A stretch of 64,000 bases of DNA from Nitrospirota bacterium (GTDB taxonomy: Bacteria; Nitrospirota; Nitrospiria; Nitrospirales; Nitrospiraceae). This document shows positions 22,123 through 31,646 of this stretch, in pieces (position 1 is the first letter of the stretch; the number at the start of each line of letters is the position of its first letter). The position numbers were made by a program, and so were the translations under genes. The notes below the pieces were generated by a model. The model saw only the letters and a list, made by a program, of their open reading frames with translations. It had not been told where the DNA came from and searched no databases. The DNA is taken from NCBI GenBank assembly GCA_040757595.1, contig JBFLWP010000018.1, positions 1 through 64,000 of the forward strand, written 5' to 3'.

Positions 22123-23169
22123 ATGTCTCAGAAACTCTTGCTCGTCGACAGCAGCCCGGCCGTCCAACGGCTGGTCAAACAGGCCTCCGTCCCCGAGGGG
22201 TTCGAGGTGGTCACGTCGAAGGACGGGTTGTCCGGGCTCCAGACGGCCGAGCAGTTGAGGCCGGAGCTGATCATTGCCGACTACAACCTGGACGAAATCG
22301 CCTTCGTTCCGTTTTGCGAACGGCTGGCCGGCCTCGAGCTTCTGCCCCACACGCCCTTGATCGCCCTGGTCAATCCCTCCGATCGGATCGACGAAGCGGA
22401 GCTCCGGTTCCTCGGCGTCAAGGCTTTTCTCGAAAAGCCCCTCCGGTCCGACGACCTGGTCCACACGGTCAAGAAGCTGAGGCAGGAATCGGCGCCTAAT
22501 CGGACCGCCGAGGGCGCGGAGCGAGTCGAACAGAAGCATCGGAGGGGCGTCTCGGATCAGCCGGCTTCCCAGCCGCTCAGCCTTGCCGCGGAAGTCGCAC
22601 CCGTCAAGGGCCCGTCACCCGGCGAGCGGCCGGGAGCGATCACGTCGGGGGCGGAAGAAGTCGAACGGACGATCGCCAGGTTGCCTCCCGACCTCCTGAA
22701 GCAGGAAGTCCGCCTGCAGACCGCCCAGATCCTCCGCGAGCAGCTTCCTGCGCAGGTCGCCGCCGCCTTCCCCAAGGAAGAGACGATCGCGACCATTCGA
22801 CGCTCGGTGCAGGAGCAGCTCCCGCCCGTCGCCTCGCAGCTCCTCGCGGAGATGAAGCCCGCGCTTCATCAGGGGCTCGCGGACACGGCCGGCCGCCTGA
22901 TCAAGGAGATCGCCGAAAAGCTGGTGCTGGAACAACTGGAACCGGCGGTCAGCCGTCACCTGCCGGCCGTGCTCGAACGGGAGATCGGCGCGCTCGACAC
23001 GCCGGTCAGAAAGGCTGTGCAGGAGGTCGCGGCCCAGCAGGTGCGCCAGACGGCGGAGGCGGCCCTCCGCGAGGCCGCCAAGGGGGTGGTGGAAGAAGCG
23101 CTCACGCAGGTCCTCCGCCTGGGCCTGCAGGCCTGGGCGAGTCACAAAGGAGAGCAGCCGAAAAGCTGA
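22123..23169 (+). CDS. receiver domain with long amphipathic C-terminal region
   Basis: Residues 1-125 form a response-regulator receiver: KLLLVDSSPAVQRLVKQ, IIADYNLDEI with the phospho-acceptor Asp, and VKAFLEKPLRSDDLV with the conserved Lys. The acidic pocket has a single Asp (VDSS) rather than the usual pair. After a linker, residues about 180-340 are a long chain of amphipathic helices rich in Glu, Gln, Ala and Arg (for example EQLEPAVSRHLPAVLEREI). This layout has no DNA-binding or enzymatic output domain. It could be a scaffold or polar organiser, but that is inference. No histidine kinase is nearby. Confidence 0.83.
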   Translation: MSQKLLLVDSSPAVQRLVKQASVPEGFEVVTSKDGLSGLQTAEQLRPELIIADYNLDEIAFVPFCERLAGLELLPHTPLIALVNPSDRIDEAELRFLGVKAFLEKPLRSDDLVHTVKKLRQESAPNRTAEGAERVEQKHRRGVSDQPASQPLSLAAEVAPVKGPSPGERPGAITSGAEEVERTIARLPPDLLKQEVRLQTAQILREQLPAQVAAAFPKEETIATIRRSVQEQLPPVASQLLAEMKPALHQGLADTAGRLIKEIAEKLVLEQLEPAVSRHLPAVLEREIGALDTPVRKAVQEVAAQQVRQTAEAALREAAKGVVEEALTQVLRLGLQAWASHKGEQPKS

Positions 23170-23181
23170 GCGATCGAGCCG

Positions 23182-23292
23182 CTACTTCCTGCCGCGCTTC
23201 ATCCGCCTGGCTTTGGCCAGCCGCTTGAGACGCTGGACGTTCTTCCGGTGCTTCCTGCGGGTCGCCCGATCCTTCTCCCGTCCTCGTGCCAT
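23182..23292 (-). CDS. 36-residue highly basic protein
   Basis: The ATG at 23292 has a strong GGAGGAG four bases before it, and the frame encodes 36 residues, more than half of them Arg or Lys (MARGREKDRATRRKHRK, then QRLKRLAKARRMKRGRK). Such composition is typical of small ribosome- or RNA-binding proteins, similar in style to COX24/bS22-like peptides, but I cannot assign a family. A promoter-like TTGTGC-N18-TATACA lies upstream on the minus strand at 23350-23379. The gene converges on the receiver gene, with 12 bases between the stops. Confidence 0.68.
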   Translation of the reverse strand: MARGREKDRATRRKHRKNVQRLKRLAKARRMKRGRK

Positions 23293-23398
23293 GCTCCTCC
23301 GCTCCTTTCTCGTGTCTCCGCATGCGCCGCTCACGACGAAGCGGCGCGATGTATAGCACAACCGTCCGATCCGGCACAAGCGACATGACGGGACGAGC

Positions 23399-23449
23399 CG
23401 TGAAGCGTCTCTCGCATCTCGTGAATCGTCACTCACCTGACGCTTCACG
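23399..23449. repeat. GTGAAGCG-type inverted repeat upstream of valS
   Basis: CGTGAAGCGTC (23399-23409) and GACGCTTCACG (23439-23449) form a perfect 11-base inverted pair with a 29-base loop that holds further CGTGAATCGTCA sequence. Confidence 0.68.
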
Positions 23450-23481
23450 CTTCATGCACGACGCCCCCTCGCAGACGTTCC

Positions 23482-23510
23482 TTGAGGGGGGTAAGGCCGC
23501 GTGTTAAGAT
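23482..23510 (+). promoter_or_regulatory. sigma70-type promoter of valS
   Basis: TTGAGG at 23482-23487 and TAAGAT at 23505-23510 are 17 bases apart; TAAGAT is followed by ACGCCCCC, the GC-rich discriminator seen at other promoters here. The valS ATG is 39 bases downstream. Confidence 0.5.
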
Positions 23511-23549
23511 ACGCCCCCGTTTTCGGTCGCGGCTGACACGACGCGCATC

Positions 23550-26363
23550 ATGACGCTCCGGCAACTGGCAAAAACCTACGAGCCCAGGCAGGTCGAGGAC
23601 CGGTGGTACCGGCTCTGGATCGACCAGGGCTATTTCCACGCTCCGGTGGAACACCGGGGCCAGCCCTACGTGATCGTCATCCCCCCGCCGAACATCACCG
23701 GCTCGCTGCACATCGGCCACGCCCTGAACAATTCGCTCCAGGACATCCTGATTCGATGGCGGCGGATGCAGGGACGCAACGCCCTCTGGGTTCCGGGCAC
23801 GGACCATGCCGGCATCGCCACGCAGAACGTGGTGGAACGGCAGCTCCTCGCGGAAGGCGCATCCCGGGAGGCCCTGGGGCGCGAGGCCTTCGTCAAGCGG
23901 GTCTGGGAATGGAAAGCCCAGTCCGGCGGGACGATCATCCAGCAACTCAAGCGGCTGGGCGCCTCCTGCGACTGGAGCCGCCTGCGCTTCACGATGGACG
24001 AGGGCCTGTCCGCGGCGGTCCGCGAAGTCTTCGTCCGCCTGTATGAAGAGGGCTTGATCTATCGGGGAGAACGGCTGATCAACTGGTGCCCCCGCTGCCT
24101 GACCGCCCTGTCGGATATCGAGGTGGAGCACGAGGAGACGACGGGGCAGCTCTACCATATCCGCTATCCGCTGGCCGACGATCCCGCCTCGTCGCTGCTC
24201 GTCGCGACGACCAGACCCGAGACCCTGCTGGGGGACACGGCGGTGGCCGTGCATCCGGACGACCCGCGTTACCGGCACTTCATCGGCCGGAAAATCCGTC
24301 TGCCCCTGACCAAGCGGAAGATTCCGATCGTGGGCGACCCGGTCCTGGTGGATCGGGAATTCGGCACGGGCGCGGTGAAGATCACCCCCGCGCACGACTT
24401 CAACGACGAGGCAGCAGGACTCCGCCACGGACTCGATCGGCTGTCCATCTTGGACGAACAGGCAAAGATGTCGCCAATGGGGATGCATGATGCAGAGGTC
24501 GAAACCGACTTAGCTCAAGCCTTGGCTTCGAAGTCCGTCAAACAAGCAAGAGAGCTCGTTGTCAAAGCTCTAAAGGATCGTGGGCTACTCGCGAAAACCG
24601 AGCCCCACAAGATGGCGCTGGGCAAGTGCTACCGGTGCAAAACCGTCGTGGAGCCCTACCTCTCGCCCCAGTGGTTCGTGAAGATCCAGCCCCTGGCCGA
24701 CCCGGCCATCAAGGCCGTGGAGGACGGACGGATCAGGATCGTTCCCGAAGGCTGGAAGAACAACTATCTTGGCTGGATGCGGGACATCAAGGACTGGTGC
24801 ATCTCCCGCCAGATCTGGTGGGGGCACCAGATTCCCGCCTGGTACTGCACGAATTGCAACCGGGGCGAGATCGGCTGGACTGCGCACGCCGTCATGGCAA
24901 CCGGAGAGGGTGGACAACTCCCTGAACCATCAACACGGTCGTTCTATATTACAACGCAGGCGAAGCCAATCGTATCGAGGTCGCAGCCTACAGCCTGCCC
25001 GACCTGCGGCGGACGCGAGTTCCTGCAGGCCCCCGACGTCCTGGACACCTGGTTCTCCTCGGCCCTCTGGCCGTTCTCCACACTCGGCTGGCCGGAGCAG
25101 ACCCCGGACCTGAAGACCTTCTACCCCACATCCACGCTGGTCACCGGCCTGGACATCCTCTTCTTCTGGGTGGCCCGGATGATCATGATGGGGCTCAAGT
25201 TCACCGGGCAGGCGCCGTTCCGCGACGTCTACATCCACGCCCTCGTGCGGGACGCGGAAGGCAAGAAGATGAGCAAGTCGAAGGGGAATGTGATCGATCC
25301 GCTGGAAGTGATGGAGCGATACGGCACGGACGCGCTCCGGTTCACGCTGGCCTCCATGGCCTCCCCGGGGCGCGACATCAAGCTGGCCGAGGAGCGGATC
25401 GAAGGCTACAGGAACTTCGCCAACAAGATCTGGAACGCGGCGCGCTTCATCCTGATGCACCTGGAGGCGGAGGAAGAAGGCCAGGCCGGCCCGCTCCCGG
25501 CCGCCGACCGGCCGTTCGCCGACCGCTGGATCCTCAGCCGGCTGAACCGGACGATCGGACAGGTCACCGAATCGCTCGAACAGTACCGCTTCGACCAGGC
25601 TTCCAGCCAGCTCTATCGGTTCATCTGGCACGAGTACTGTGACTGGTACCTGGAGATGGTCAAGCCGGCTCTCCAGCAGAAGGACTCGGCCGAGGCCCGG
25701 CAAGCCAGGATGACGCTGATCGAGTCGTTCGACGCGCTGCTCCGGCTGCTGCATCCCTTTATGCCCTTCATTACCGAAGAGATCTGGCAGACGATCCCGC
25801 ACAAAGGCGCCAGTATCGTCGTCCAGCCCTATCCGGCGCCGGTGACAAGTTGGGACTCCAAGGAGGCGGAAACGGCCTTTTCCATCCTGGAGCAGTTCGT
25901 CACGACGGCCCGCACGGGACGAGCATTGCTCAACTATCCGCCGGGAAAGCAACTCGTCCTGTACGGGGCGGCTAAGGACAGGGGCGTCTTGACTCTGCTC
26001 CAGTCCCTTCAACCCCATCTGGTCCATCTGGCCCGCGGCGCCGTCCATCTCCAGACGCTGGAGACGTGGCCCGGCCAGAACGTTCTCCGGCTGGTCATGG
26101 ACCAGGTGGCGGTGGGAGTGCTCGTCGAGGGCGACGTGGACCTTCAAAAGGCGCTGGAACGGGTCGTGAAGCAGCGGGAAGAAGGACACAAGGAGGCCGC
26201 CCGGCTCGACGCCAAGCTGGCCCACCGCGAATTCACGGCCAAGGCCCCGCCAGAAGTCGTGGCCGAGCACGAGCAGCGGCTCAGGACGCTTCGCCACGAA
26301 CAGGATATCCTGACGAGCAGCGAGCAACAGCTTCGCGCCATGTCGCAGGGCCGCCAGCTATGA
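23550..26363 (+). CDS. valS: valyl-tRNA synthetase
   Basis: The 937-residue class I synthetase charges tRNA-Val. It has PPPNITGSLHIGHALNNSLQD (HIGH), the editing domain with TTRPETLLGDTAVAVHP, the KMSKSKGNVIDPLEVM signature and the C-terminal coiled coil (HKEAARLDAKLAHREFTAKAPPEVV). CPTCGG forms a zinc-knuckle half. Two stretches, bases about 24455-24600 and 24890-24990, are lower in GC than the flanks and encode less family-like sequence. The stop overlaps the nadC start (ATGA), so the pair is coupled. Confidence 0.97.
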   Translation: MTLRQLAKTYEPRQVEDRWYRLWIDQGYFHAPVEHRGQPYVIVIPPPNITGSLHIGHALNNSLQDILIRWRRMQGRNALWVPGTDHAGIATQNVVERQLLAEGASREALGREAFVKRVWEWKAQSGGTIIQQLKRLGASCDWSRLRFTMDEGLSAAVREVFVRLYEEGLIYRGERLINWCPRCLTALSDIEVEHEETTGQLYHIRYPLADDPASSLLVATTRPETLLGDTAVAVHPDDPRYRHFIGRKIRLPLTKRKIPIVGDPVLVDREFGTGAVKITPAHDFNDEAAGLRHGLDRLSILDEQAKMSPMGMHDAEVETDLAQALASKSVKQARELVVKALKDRGLLAKTEPHKMALGKCYRCKTVVEPYLSPQWFVKIQPLADPAIKAVEDGRIRIVPEGWKNNYLGWMRDIKDWCISRQIWWGHQIPAWYCTNCNRGEIGWTAHAVMATGEGGQLPEPSTRSFYITTQAKPIVSRSQPTACPTCGGREFLQAPDVLDTWFSSALWPFSTLGWPEQTPDLKTFYPTSTLVTGLDILFFWVARMIMMGLKFTGQAPFRDVYIHALVRDAEGKKMSKSKGNVIDPLEVMERYGTDALRFTLASMASPGRDIKLAEERIEGYRNFANKIWNAARFILMHLEAEEEGQAGPLPAADRPFADRWILSRLNRTIGQVTESLEQYRFDQASSQLYRFIWHEYCDWYLEMVKPALQQKDSAEARQARMTLIESFDALLRLLHPFMPFITEEIWQTIPHKGASIVVQPYPAPVTSWDSKEAETAFSILEQFVTTARTGRALLNYPPGKQLVLYGAAKDRGVLTLLQSLQPHLVHLARGAVHLQTLETWPGQNVLRLVMDQVAVGVLVEGDVDLQKALERVVKQREEGHKEAARLDAKLAHREFTAKAPPEVVAEHEQRLRTLRHEQDILTSSEQQLRAMSQGRQL

Positions 26364-27256
26364 CCCAGGCGTCCGCTCCTTTATCCGTACAGATCCTGCC
26401 GATCATCCGAGCGGCCCTGGCGGAAGATCTGACGCTCGGCGACGCCACCACCGCACCGTTGCTTCCTGCACCGGTCCGCGCCCGCGGGATCATCACCGCC
26501 CACCAGCCGATGACCGTGGCCGGCGTCGCCGTGGCCCGGCTGGTCTTTGCCGAGGTGGACCGGACGGTCTGGACCACCCGTGCCGTTGACGATGGGTCGG
26601 CAGTCGAACCGGGCAGTCACGTGATGGTCCTCGAAGGCGATGCCCGCTCGCTCCTGATGGCGGAGCGCGTGGCGCTGAACTTCCTTCAACGGCTGTCCGG
26701 CATCGCCACGCTGACCGCCCGCTTCTGCGATTCGGTCCGTGGCTATCGGACCAGGATTCTGGACACGCGCAAGACCACCCCGGGGCTGAGGGTCCTGGAG
26801 AAGTGGGCGGTCCGTCTGGGCGGCGGCGCCAACCATCGCTCCTCGCTCGGCGACGGCATCCTGATCAAGGACAATCACCTGGCGGTCCTGCGGGCCCTGG
26901 GCGCCGGCGTGGCCCAGGCCTGCCGTCTCGCCAGGGAGCGAGGCCCCCACGGGCTCCGCATCACCGTGGAGGTTCAGAGTCTCGGTCAGGTCCAGGAAGC
27001 GCTGGACGGAGGAGCGGACGTCGTCCTGCTGGACAATATGACGCCCCCGCTCATCCGGAAAGCCATCGCCCTCGTCAAAGGGCGGGCCCTCGTGGAAGTG
27101 TCGGGCGGCATCACGCTCCAAACCGCCCGCGAGGCGGCCGCAGCCGGGGCCGACTTCATTTCGATCGGGGCCCTGACCCATTCGGCGCCCGCCGCCGATC
27201 TGAGCATGGACCTCGTCCCGATCGAGCGAAAGAGCCACGGACGGAGACGACGGTAG
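26360..27256 (+). CDS. nadC: nicotinate-nucleotide pyrophosphorylase (quinolinate phosphoribosyltransferase)
   Basis: This 298-residue enzyme makes nicotinate mononucleotide from quinolinate and PRPP in NAD synthesis. Typical motifs are AALAEDLTLGDATT, ERVALNFLQRLSGIAT, RILDTRKTTPGLRVLEKWAV, GGGANHRSSLGDGILIKDNH and VLLDNM, then EVSGGI. Length matches the family. Its ATG overlaps the valS stop by four bases, and birA follows after four bases, so valS, nadC and birA form one transcription unit. Confidence 0.97.
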   Translation: MTQASAPLSVQILPIIRAALAEDLTLGDATTAPLLPAPVRARGIITAHQPMTVAGVAVARLVFAEVDRTVWTTRAVDDGSAVEPGSHVMVLEGDARSLLMAERVALNFLQRLSGIATLTARFCDSVRGYRTRILDTRKTTPGLRVLEKWAVRLGGGANHRSSLGDGILIKDNHLAVLRALGAGVAQACRLARERGPHGLRITVEVQSLGQVQEALDGGADVVLLDNMTPPLIRKAIALVKGRALVEVSGGITLQTAREAAAAGADFISIGALTHSAPAADLSMDLVPIERKSHGRRRR

Positions 27257-27260
27257 CTCC

Positions 27261-28127
27261 ATGCCCTCCATCCCTTTCCAGCCCCTCACGCGCGAAGCCG
27301 TCCTGGCGCAATTGCGAACCAAGACGCTGGGACGTTCCCTGCACGTCCTGGATGAGGTGGCCTCGACCAACACCTACGCATCGGAGTTGGCTCAACGAGG
27401 GGCTGGACACGGGACCGTCGTCGTGGCGGAGCGTCAAACGGCCGGCAAGGGCCGGCTCGGACGTCACTGGCACTCCCCCGCCGCAGGAAACCTCTACTGT
27501 TCGGTGATCATCCAGCAGCCGGTCCCTCCCGCCCTGCTGGCAACCTGGCTGTCCTGGCTCCCCCTGGTCTCGGCTGTTTCCGTCGCCCGTGCCGTACAGA
27601 CCATTGCCGAAGTCCACCCTTCCCTCAAATGGCCGAACGACGTCCTGATCGGCGACTGGAAACTGGGGGGCCTCCTCTGCGAGAGCGGAGGTTGGTCCGC
27701 CCCATCTTCTCCGAGCAGGCCGGTCACGGACCGTCTCGAGGGCTTCGTGGTGATCGGCATCGGTCTCAACGTCAACATGGGGCGAGGCGACTTTCCAGAA
27801 GAGCTCCGATCCCTGGCAACCTCGCTGGCTGAAGAAACTAGCCATGCGGTGGACCGTTCGGTTCTCCTTGCCGCCATCCTGAGCGAGCTTGAAGATTCCA
27901 CCGAGCGCCTTCTCCCCTCGCTTTCCAAAGAGCGTGACCGTTTCGTCACGGAATATAGCAGATGGTGCACCACCTTAGGTCGTCCGGTGAGAGTGAGCCT
28001 GGCTGACGGGCGGACTGTGGAGGGACGGGCCGACTCGATCGGGACGGACGGATCGCTCAGACTCGTCCTCGCCGAGACCGGCACGACGTTGGAGATACGG
28101 GCCGGAGATGTACTGCACCTCCGATAA
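27261..28127 (+). CDS. birA: biotin-[acetyl-CoA-carboxylase] ligase
   Basis: This 288-residue enzyme attaches biotin to the biotin carrier protein. It has VASTNTYASELA, the biotinyl-AMP loop AERQTAGKGRLGRHWHSP, LKWPNDVLIGDWKLGGLL, and the C-terminal SH3-like domain (EGRADSIGTDGSLRLV). It lacks the N-terminal helix-turn-helix of E. coli BirA, so it is a monofunctional ligase and not a repressor. The gene lies four bases after nadC. Confidence 0.96.
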   Translation: MPSIPFQPLTREAVLAQLRTKTLGRSLHVLDEVASTNTYASELAQRGAGHGTVVVAERQTAGKGRLGRHWHSPAAGNLYCSVIIQQPVPPALLATWLSWLPLVSAVSVARAVQTIAEVHPSLKWPNDVLIGDWKLGGLLCESGGWSAPSSPSRPVTDRLEGFVVIGIGLNVNMGRGDFPEELRSLATSLAEETSHAVDRSVLLAAILSELEDSTERLLPSLSKERDRFVTEYSRWCTTLGRPVRVSLADGRTVEGRADSIGTDGSLRLVLAETGTTLEIRAGDVLHLR

Positions 28128-28132
28128 GTTCT

Positions 28133-28205
28133 GTGATGGGTGATGAGTGATGGGTGACGGGCAATTTTCGCGTAGCTCCCTCGCCTATCACTGATCACCC
28201 ATCAC
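28133..28205. repeat. near-perfect GTGATG-type inverted repeat before coaX
   Basis: GTGATGGGTGATGAGTGAT (28133-28151) pairs with ATCACTGATCACCCATCAC (28187-28205) at 18 of 19 positions, with a 35-base loop. It begins six bases after the birA stop and ends nine bases before the coaX ATG, so a folded transcript would restrict ribosome access to coaX or end the birA message. Confidence 0.82.
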
Positions 28206-28213
28206 GGGGTTTC

Positions 28214-28987
28214 ATGCTGCTCGCGATCGACATCGGGAACTCCAACGTGGTCTTCGGACTGTTCAAGGACCGGGTCCTGACCGGGCCCTGGCGTCTGTCC
28301 ACGGAGCCCGCAAGGACCGCCGACGAGTATGGCGTCCTCACGGTGGAGCTCCTGCGAGCCGCCGGAATCAGGCCGGACCAGGTGACGGACCTGATCCTCT
28401 CCAGCGTCGTCCCCGGCCTGATCCCCGTCTTTACCCAACTGGCCGAGACCCGCTTCCACTGCACGCCGCTCCTCGTCTCGCCAGACCTGGAGACCGGGCT
28501 GAAGCTGAGCTACACCAATCCCCGCGAGCTGGGCGTGGACCGGCTGGTCAATGCGACCGCCGCCTACGCCCGATACAGGGCCACCGTCATCGTGATTGAC
28601 TTCGGGACCGCGACCACCTTCGACGCCATCACCCAAGCGGGGGAATTTCTGGGCGGCGTGATCGCGCCGGGACTCGGCGTCGCCGCCGACGCCCTCGCGG
28701 CCAGGACCGCCCAACTGCCCAAAGTCCCGCTGGTCCCTCCCAAGACCACCATCGGTCGGGACACGGTGAGCAGCATCCAATCCGGACTCCTCTACGGCTA
28801 CGCCGGCCTCGTGGACGCCATCGTCATCCGGATGCGGGCTGAATTGGGGCAGAACGCGACGGTCATTGCGACCGGCGGGCTGGCCTCGGTGATTGCACCT
28901 GAGTGCCAGACGATCCAGGAAGTCCGGCCGCTCCTCACGCTCGAGGGACTGGAGCTGCTCCATCGGCTGACCCGCGGCGACTCCTGA
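28214..28987 (+). CDS. coaX: type III pantothenate kinase
   Basis: This 257-residue ASKHA-fold kinase makes phosphopantothenate in CoA synthesis. It shows MLLAIDIGNSNVVFGLF (phosphate 1), the substrate loop NPRELGVDRLVNATAAY, VIVIDFGTATTFDAI with the catalytic Asp, and GLLYGYAGLVDAIVIRM and ATGGLA. The start at 28214 is chosen because LLAIDIGN is the canonical N-terminus; an open frame reaches back into the repeat. GGGG lies just ahead of the ATG. Confidence 0.96.
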   Translation: MLLAIDIGNSNVVFGLFKDRVLTGPWRLSTEPARTADEYGVLTVELLRAAGIRPDQVTDLILSSVVPGLIPVFTQLAETRFHCTPLLVSPDLETGLKLSYTNPRELGVDRLVNATAAYARYRATVIVIDFGTATTFDAITQAGEFLGGVIAPGLGVAADALAARTAQLPKVPLVPPKTTIGRDTVSSIQSGLLYGYAGLVDAIVIRMRAELGQNATVIATGGLASVIAPECQTIQEVRPLLTLEGLELLHRLTRGDS

Positions 28988-29014
28988 ACCGCTCAACAAA
29001 AGTCGGCCTCCCGG

Positions 29015-29042
29015 TTGACTTTCTACCCCGGGTGGCTATCTC
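29015..29042 (+). promoter_or_regulatory. candidate promoter of the grpE-dnaK-dnaJ operon
   Basis: TTGACT at 29015-29020 and TATCTC at 29037-29042 are 16 bases apart. There is no CIRCE element (TTAGCACTC-N9-GAGTGCTAA) and no hrcA gene here, so heat control by HrcA is not supported locally. Confidence 0.45.
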
Positions 29043-29054
29043 CCTGCACTACGG

Positions 29055-29660
29055 GTGCGCTTCGTGGAGAAGAAGGACAAAAACAACAATACTATCAGCG
29101 AGTTAGACTCTTCGACCTCTGAGGGACAGGGACCGCAAGAGGTCCTGCCCAAAGATGAGGCTGAAGACCTGCGGCAGGCCCTGGCCGCCAAGACGGAGGA
29201 GGCCCAGGCGACACAGGACAAATACCTCCGGCTGGCCGCGGAATTTGAGAACTTCAAAAAGCTGTCCTTGAAGGAACAGCGTGAGCATACCCGGTTCGCC
29301 ACCGAGAGCATCTTGAAGGAGCTGTTGCCCATCGTTGACAACCTGGAGCGCGCGATCCGGTCCGCCGCCGACTCGCCCGCCGGCAACGGGCTGATCCAGG
29401 GAGTGGAGCTCACGCTCAAACAGTTCCAGGAGACGCTGGCCAAGTTCGGCATCAAGCCGATCGCCAGCGTCGGGCAGCCGTTCGATCCGGCCTGTCACCA
29501 GGCCGTGACCCGCGTGGAGTCCGCCACTGCGGCCGACAACACGGTCGTGGAGGAGTTCCAAAAAGGCTACCGGCTGCACGACCGGGTGCTGCGGGCGGCC
29601 ATGGTCTCCGTGGCGACCTCCCCGGCTGAACGGCAGGGGACGGCGTCGGCGGAGACGTGA
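29055..29660 (+). CDS. grpE: nucleotide-exchange factor GrpE
   Basis: The 201-residue protein has the long N-terminal coiled coil (about residues 35-95, [20 protein letters not shown]) and the C-terminal beta domain ([36 protein letters not shown], then [24 protein letters not shown]). It releases ADP from DnaK. The start is GTG at 29055 or GTG at 29064; neither has a strong ribosome site. dnaK follows 49 bases downstream. Confidence 0.95.
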   Translation: MRFVEKKDKNNNTISELDSSTSEGQGPQEVLPKDEAEDLRQALAAKTEEAQATQDKYLRLAAEFENFKKLSLKEQREHTRFATESILKELLPIVDNLERAIRSAADSPAGNGLIQGVELTLKQFQETLAKFGIKPIASVGQPFDPACHQAVTRVESATAADNTVVEEFQKGYRLHDRVLRAAMVSVATSPAERQGTASAET

Positions 29661-29709
29661 CGGCCGTGGAGTGACGGACCGATTTTTTTCTGGAGGAAGG
29701 AGAACGCAC

Positions 29710-31617
29710 ATGGGCAAGGTCATCGGCATCGATCTGGGGACGACGAACTCGTGCGTGGCCATCATGAGCGGCGGCGACCCGGTGGTCATCGCCAACGCCG
29801 AGGGCAGCCGCACGACTCCGTCGGTCGTCGCGATCACGGACAAGGGGGAGCGCCTGGTCGGGCAGATCGCCAAGCGCCAGGCCATCACGAACCCCGAAAA
29901 CACGATCTTCTCGGTCAAGCGGCTGATGGGCCGAAAGTTCCACAGCCGGGAGGTCCAGGAGGCGATCAAGCGCCTCCCGTACAAGATCCTGGAGGCCAGC
30001 AACGGCGACGCCCACGTGGAGATTCGGGGCAAGAAGTACAGCCCGGCGGAAATCTCCGCCATGATCCTGCAGAAGATGAAGCAGACCGCCGAGGACTACC
30101 TGGGCGAAAAGGTCACCGAGGCCGTCATCACGGTCCCCGCCTACTTCGACGACAGCCAGCGCCAGGCCACCAAGGACGCGGGCCAGATTTCCGGCCTCAA
30201 CGTGCTCCGGATCATCAACGAGCCGACGGCCGCCTCCCTGGCCTACGGCCTCGACAAGAAGAAAGACGAGCGGATCGCGGTGTACGACCTGGGCGGCGGC
30301 ACGTTCGACATCTCGATCCTGGAGATCGGCGAGGGGGTCTTCGAGGTCAAGTCCACCAACGGCGACACCTACCTGGGCGGGGACGACTTCGACCTGCGGG
30401 TCATGGATTGGCTCGTGGACGAGTTCAGGAAGGACCAGGGGATCGACCTCCGCAAGGACCGGATGGCCCTGCAGCGGTTGAAGGAGGCGGCGGAGCGGGC
30501 CAAGATCGAGCTCTCCTCCTCCCAGGAGACCGAGATCAACCTGCCCTTCATCACGGCGGACGCGAGCGGGCCCAAGCACCTGGTGACCAAGCTCACGCGC
30601 GCCAAATTGGAACAGCTCGTGGACGACCTGATCCAGCGGACCATCGAGCCCTGCCGAAAAGCCTTGGCCGACGCCGGAGTCACCGCCCGCGACGTCAACG
30701 AGGTCGTGCTGGTGGGCGGCATGACCCGGATGCCGAAGGTGATCGAAAAGGTGAAGGAATTCTTCGGCAAGGAGCCGCACCGGGGCGTGAACCCGGACGA
30801 GGTCGTCGCGGTCGGAGCGGGCATCCAGGCCGGCGTGCTCAAGGGTGAGGTCAAGGACGTGCTGCTCCTGGACGTCACGCCGCTCACGCTGGGCATCGAG
30901 ACCCTGGGCGGCATCTTCACGCACCTGATCGAGCGGAACACCACGATCCCGACCAAAAAGAGCCAAATCTTCTCGACCGCAGCCGACAACCAGAGCGCGG
31001 TGACGATCCGGGTTTTCCAGGGCGAGCGCGAGATGGCCAACGACAACAAGCTGCTCGGCCAGTTCGACCTCGTCGGCATTCCGCCGGCCCCGCGGGGCAT
31101 GCCGCAGATCGAGGTGGCGTTCGACATCGACGCGAACGGCATCGTGCACGTCGCGGCCAAGGACCTAGGCACGGGGAAGGAGCAATCCATCAAGATCACG
31201 GCCTCCAGCGGGCTCAGCAAGGACGAGATCGAGCGGATGGTCAAGGAAGCCCAGTCCCACACGGAGGAGGACAAGAAGCGCCGCCAGTTGGCCGAAGCCA
31301 AGAACCAGGCCGACACGCTCATCTACGGCACGGAGAAGAACCTGGCGGAGCACGGCGACAAGATCGGCGAGGACGACAAGACCAAGATCAAGGACGCCGT
31401 CGCCGCCCTCCGGAAGGCGATGGAGGGCAGCGACCTCTCGGCGATCGAGTCGGCCACCCAGGCCCTGAACACCGCTTCGCACAAGCTGGCCGAAGAGATG
31501 TACAAGAAGGCTTCGGCCGGAGCCGGGGAGAGTGCGGGCCAGGGCAACGGGTCCGCCAAGACCGAGGAGAAGGTCGTGGACGCCGAGTTCACGGAAGTTG
31601 ACAAGGACAAGAAGTAA
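29710..31617 (+). CDS. dnaK: chaperone DnaK (Hsp70)
   Basis: This 635-residue Hsp70 has [17 protein letters not shown], the catalytic-domain motifs [15 protein letters not shown] and [13 protein letters not shown], the conserved linker [15 protein letters not shown], the substrate-binding sheet domain and the C-terminal lid ending in the acidic [17 protein letters not shown]. Length and domains are standard. AGGAAGGAG lies ahead of the ATG. It works with GrpE and DnaJ encoded on either side. Confidence 0.99.
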   Translation: MGKVIGIDLGTTNSCVAIMSGGDPVVIANAEGSRTTPSVVAITDKGERLVGQIAKRQAITNPENTIFSVKRLMGRKFHSREVQEAIKRLPYKILEASNGDAHVEIRGKKYSPAEISAMILQKMKQTAEDYLGEKVTEAVITVPAYFDDSQRQATKDAGQISGLNVLRIINEPTAASLAYGLDKKKDERIAVYDLGGGTFDISILEIGEGVFEVKSTNGDTYLGGDDFDLRVMDWLVDEFRKDQGIDLRKDRMALQRLKEAAERAKIELSSSQETEINLPFITADASGPKHLVTKLTRAKLEQLVDDLIQRTIEPCRKALADAGVTARDVNEVVLVGGMTRMPKVIEKVKEFFGKEPHRGVNPDEVVAVGAGIQAGVLKGEVKDVLLLDVTPLTLGIETLGGIFTHLIERNTTIPTKKSQIFSTAADNQSAVTIRVFQGEREMANDNKLLGQFDLVGIPPAPRGMPQIEVAFDIDANGIVHVAAKDLGTGKEQSIKITASSGLSKDEIERMVKEAQSHTEEDKKRRQLAEAKNQADTLIYGTEKNLAEHGDKIGEDDKTKIKDAVAALRKAMEGSDLSAIESATQALNTASHKLAEEMYKKASAGAGESAGQGNGSAKTEEKVVDAEFTEVDKDKK

Positions 31618-31646
31618 CGAAGCCGAGAGCTGATGGCTCTTGAACG

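Noticed and set aside
26066-26362. Longer start for nadC inside valS
   Set aside because: The extra 98 residues are a frame-shifted reading of the valS C-terminus; the ATG overlapping the valS stop matches the family start.
29000-29054. CIRCE element before grpE
   Set aside because: No TTAGCACTC/GAGTGCTAA pair is present, and hrcA is absent from the neighbourhood.
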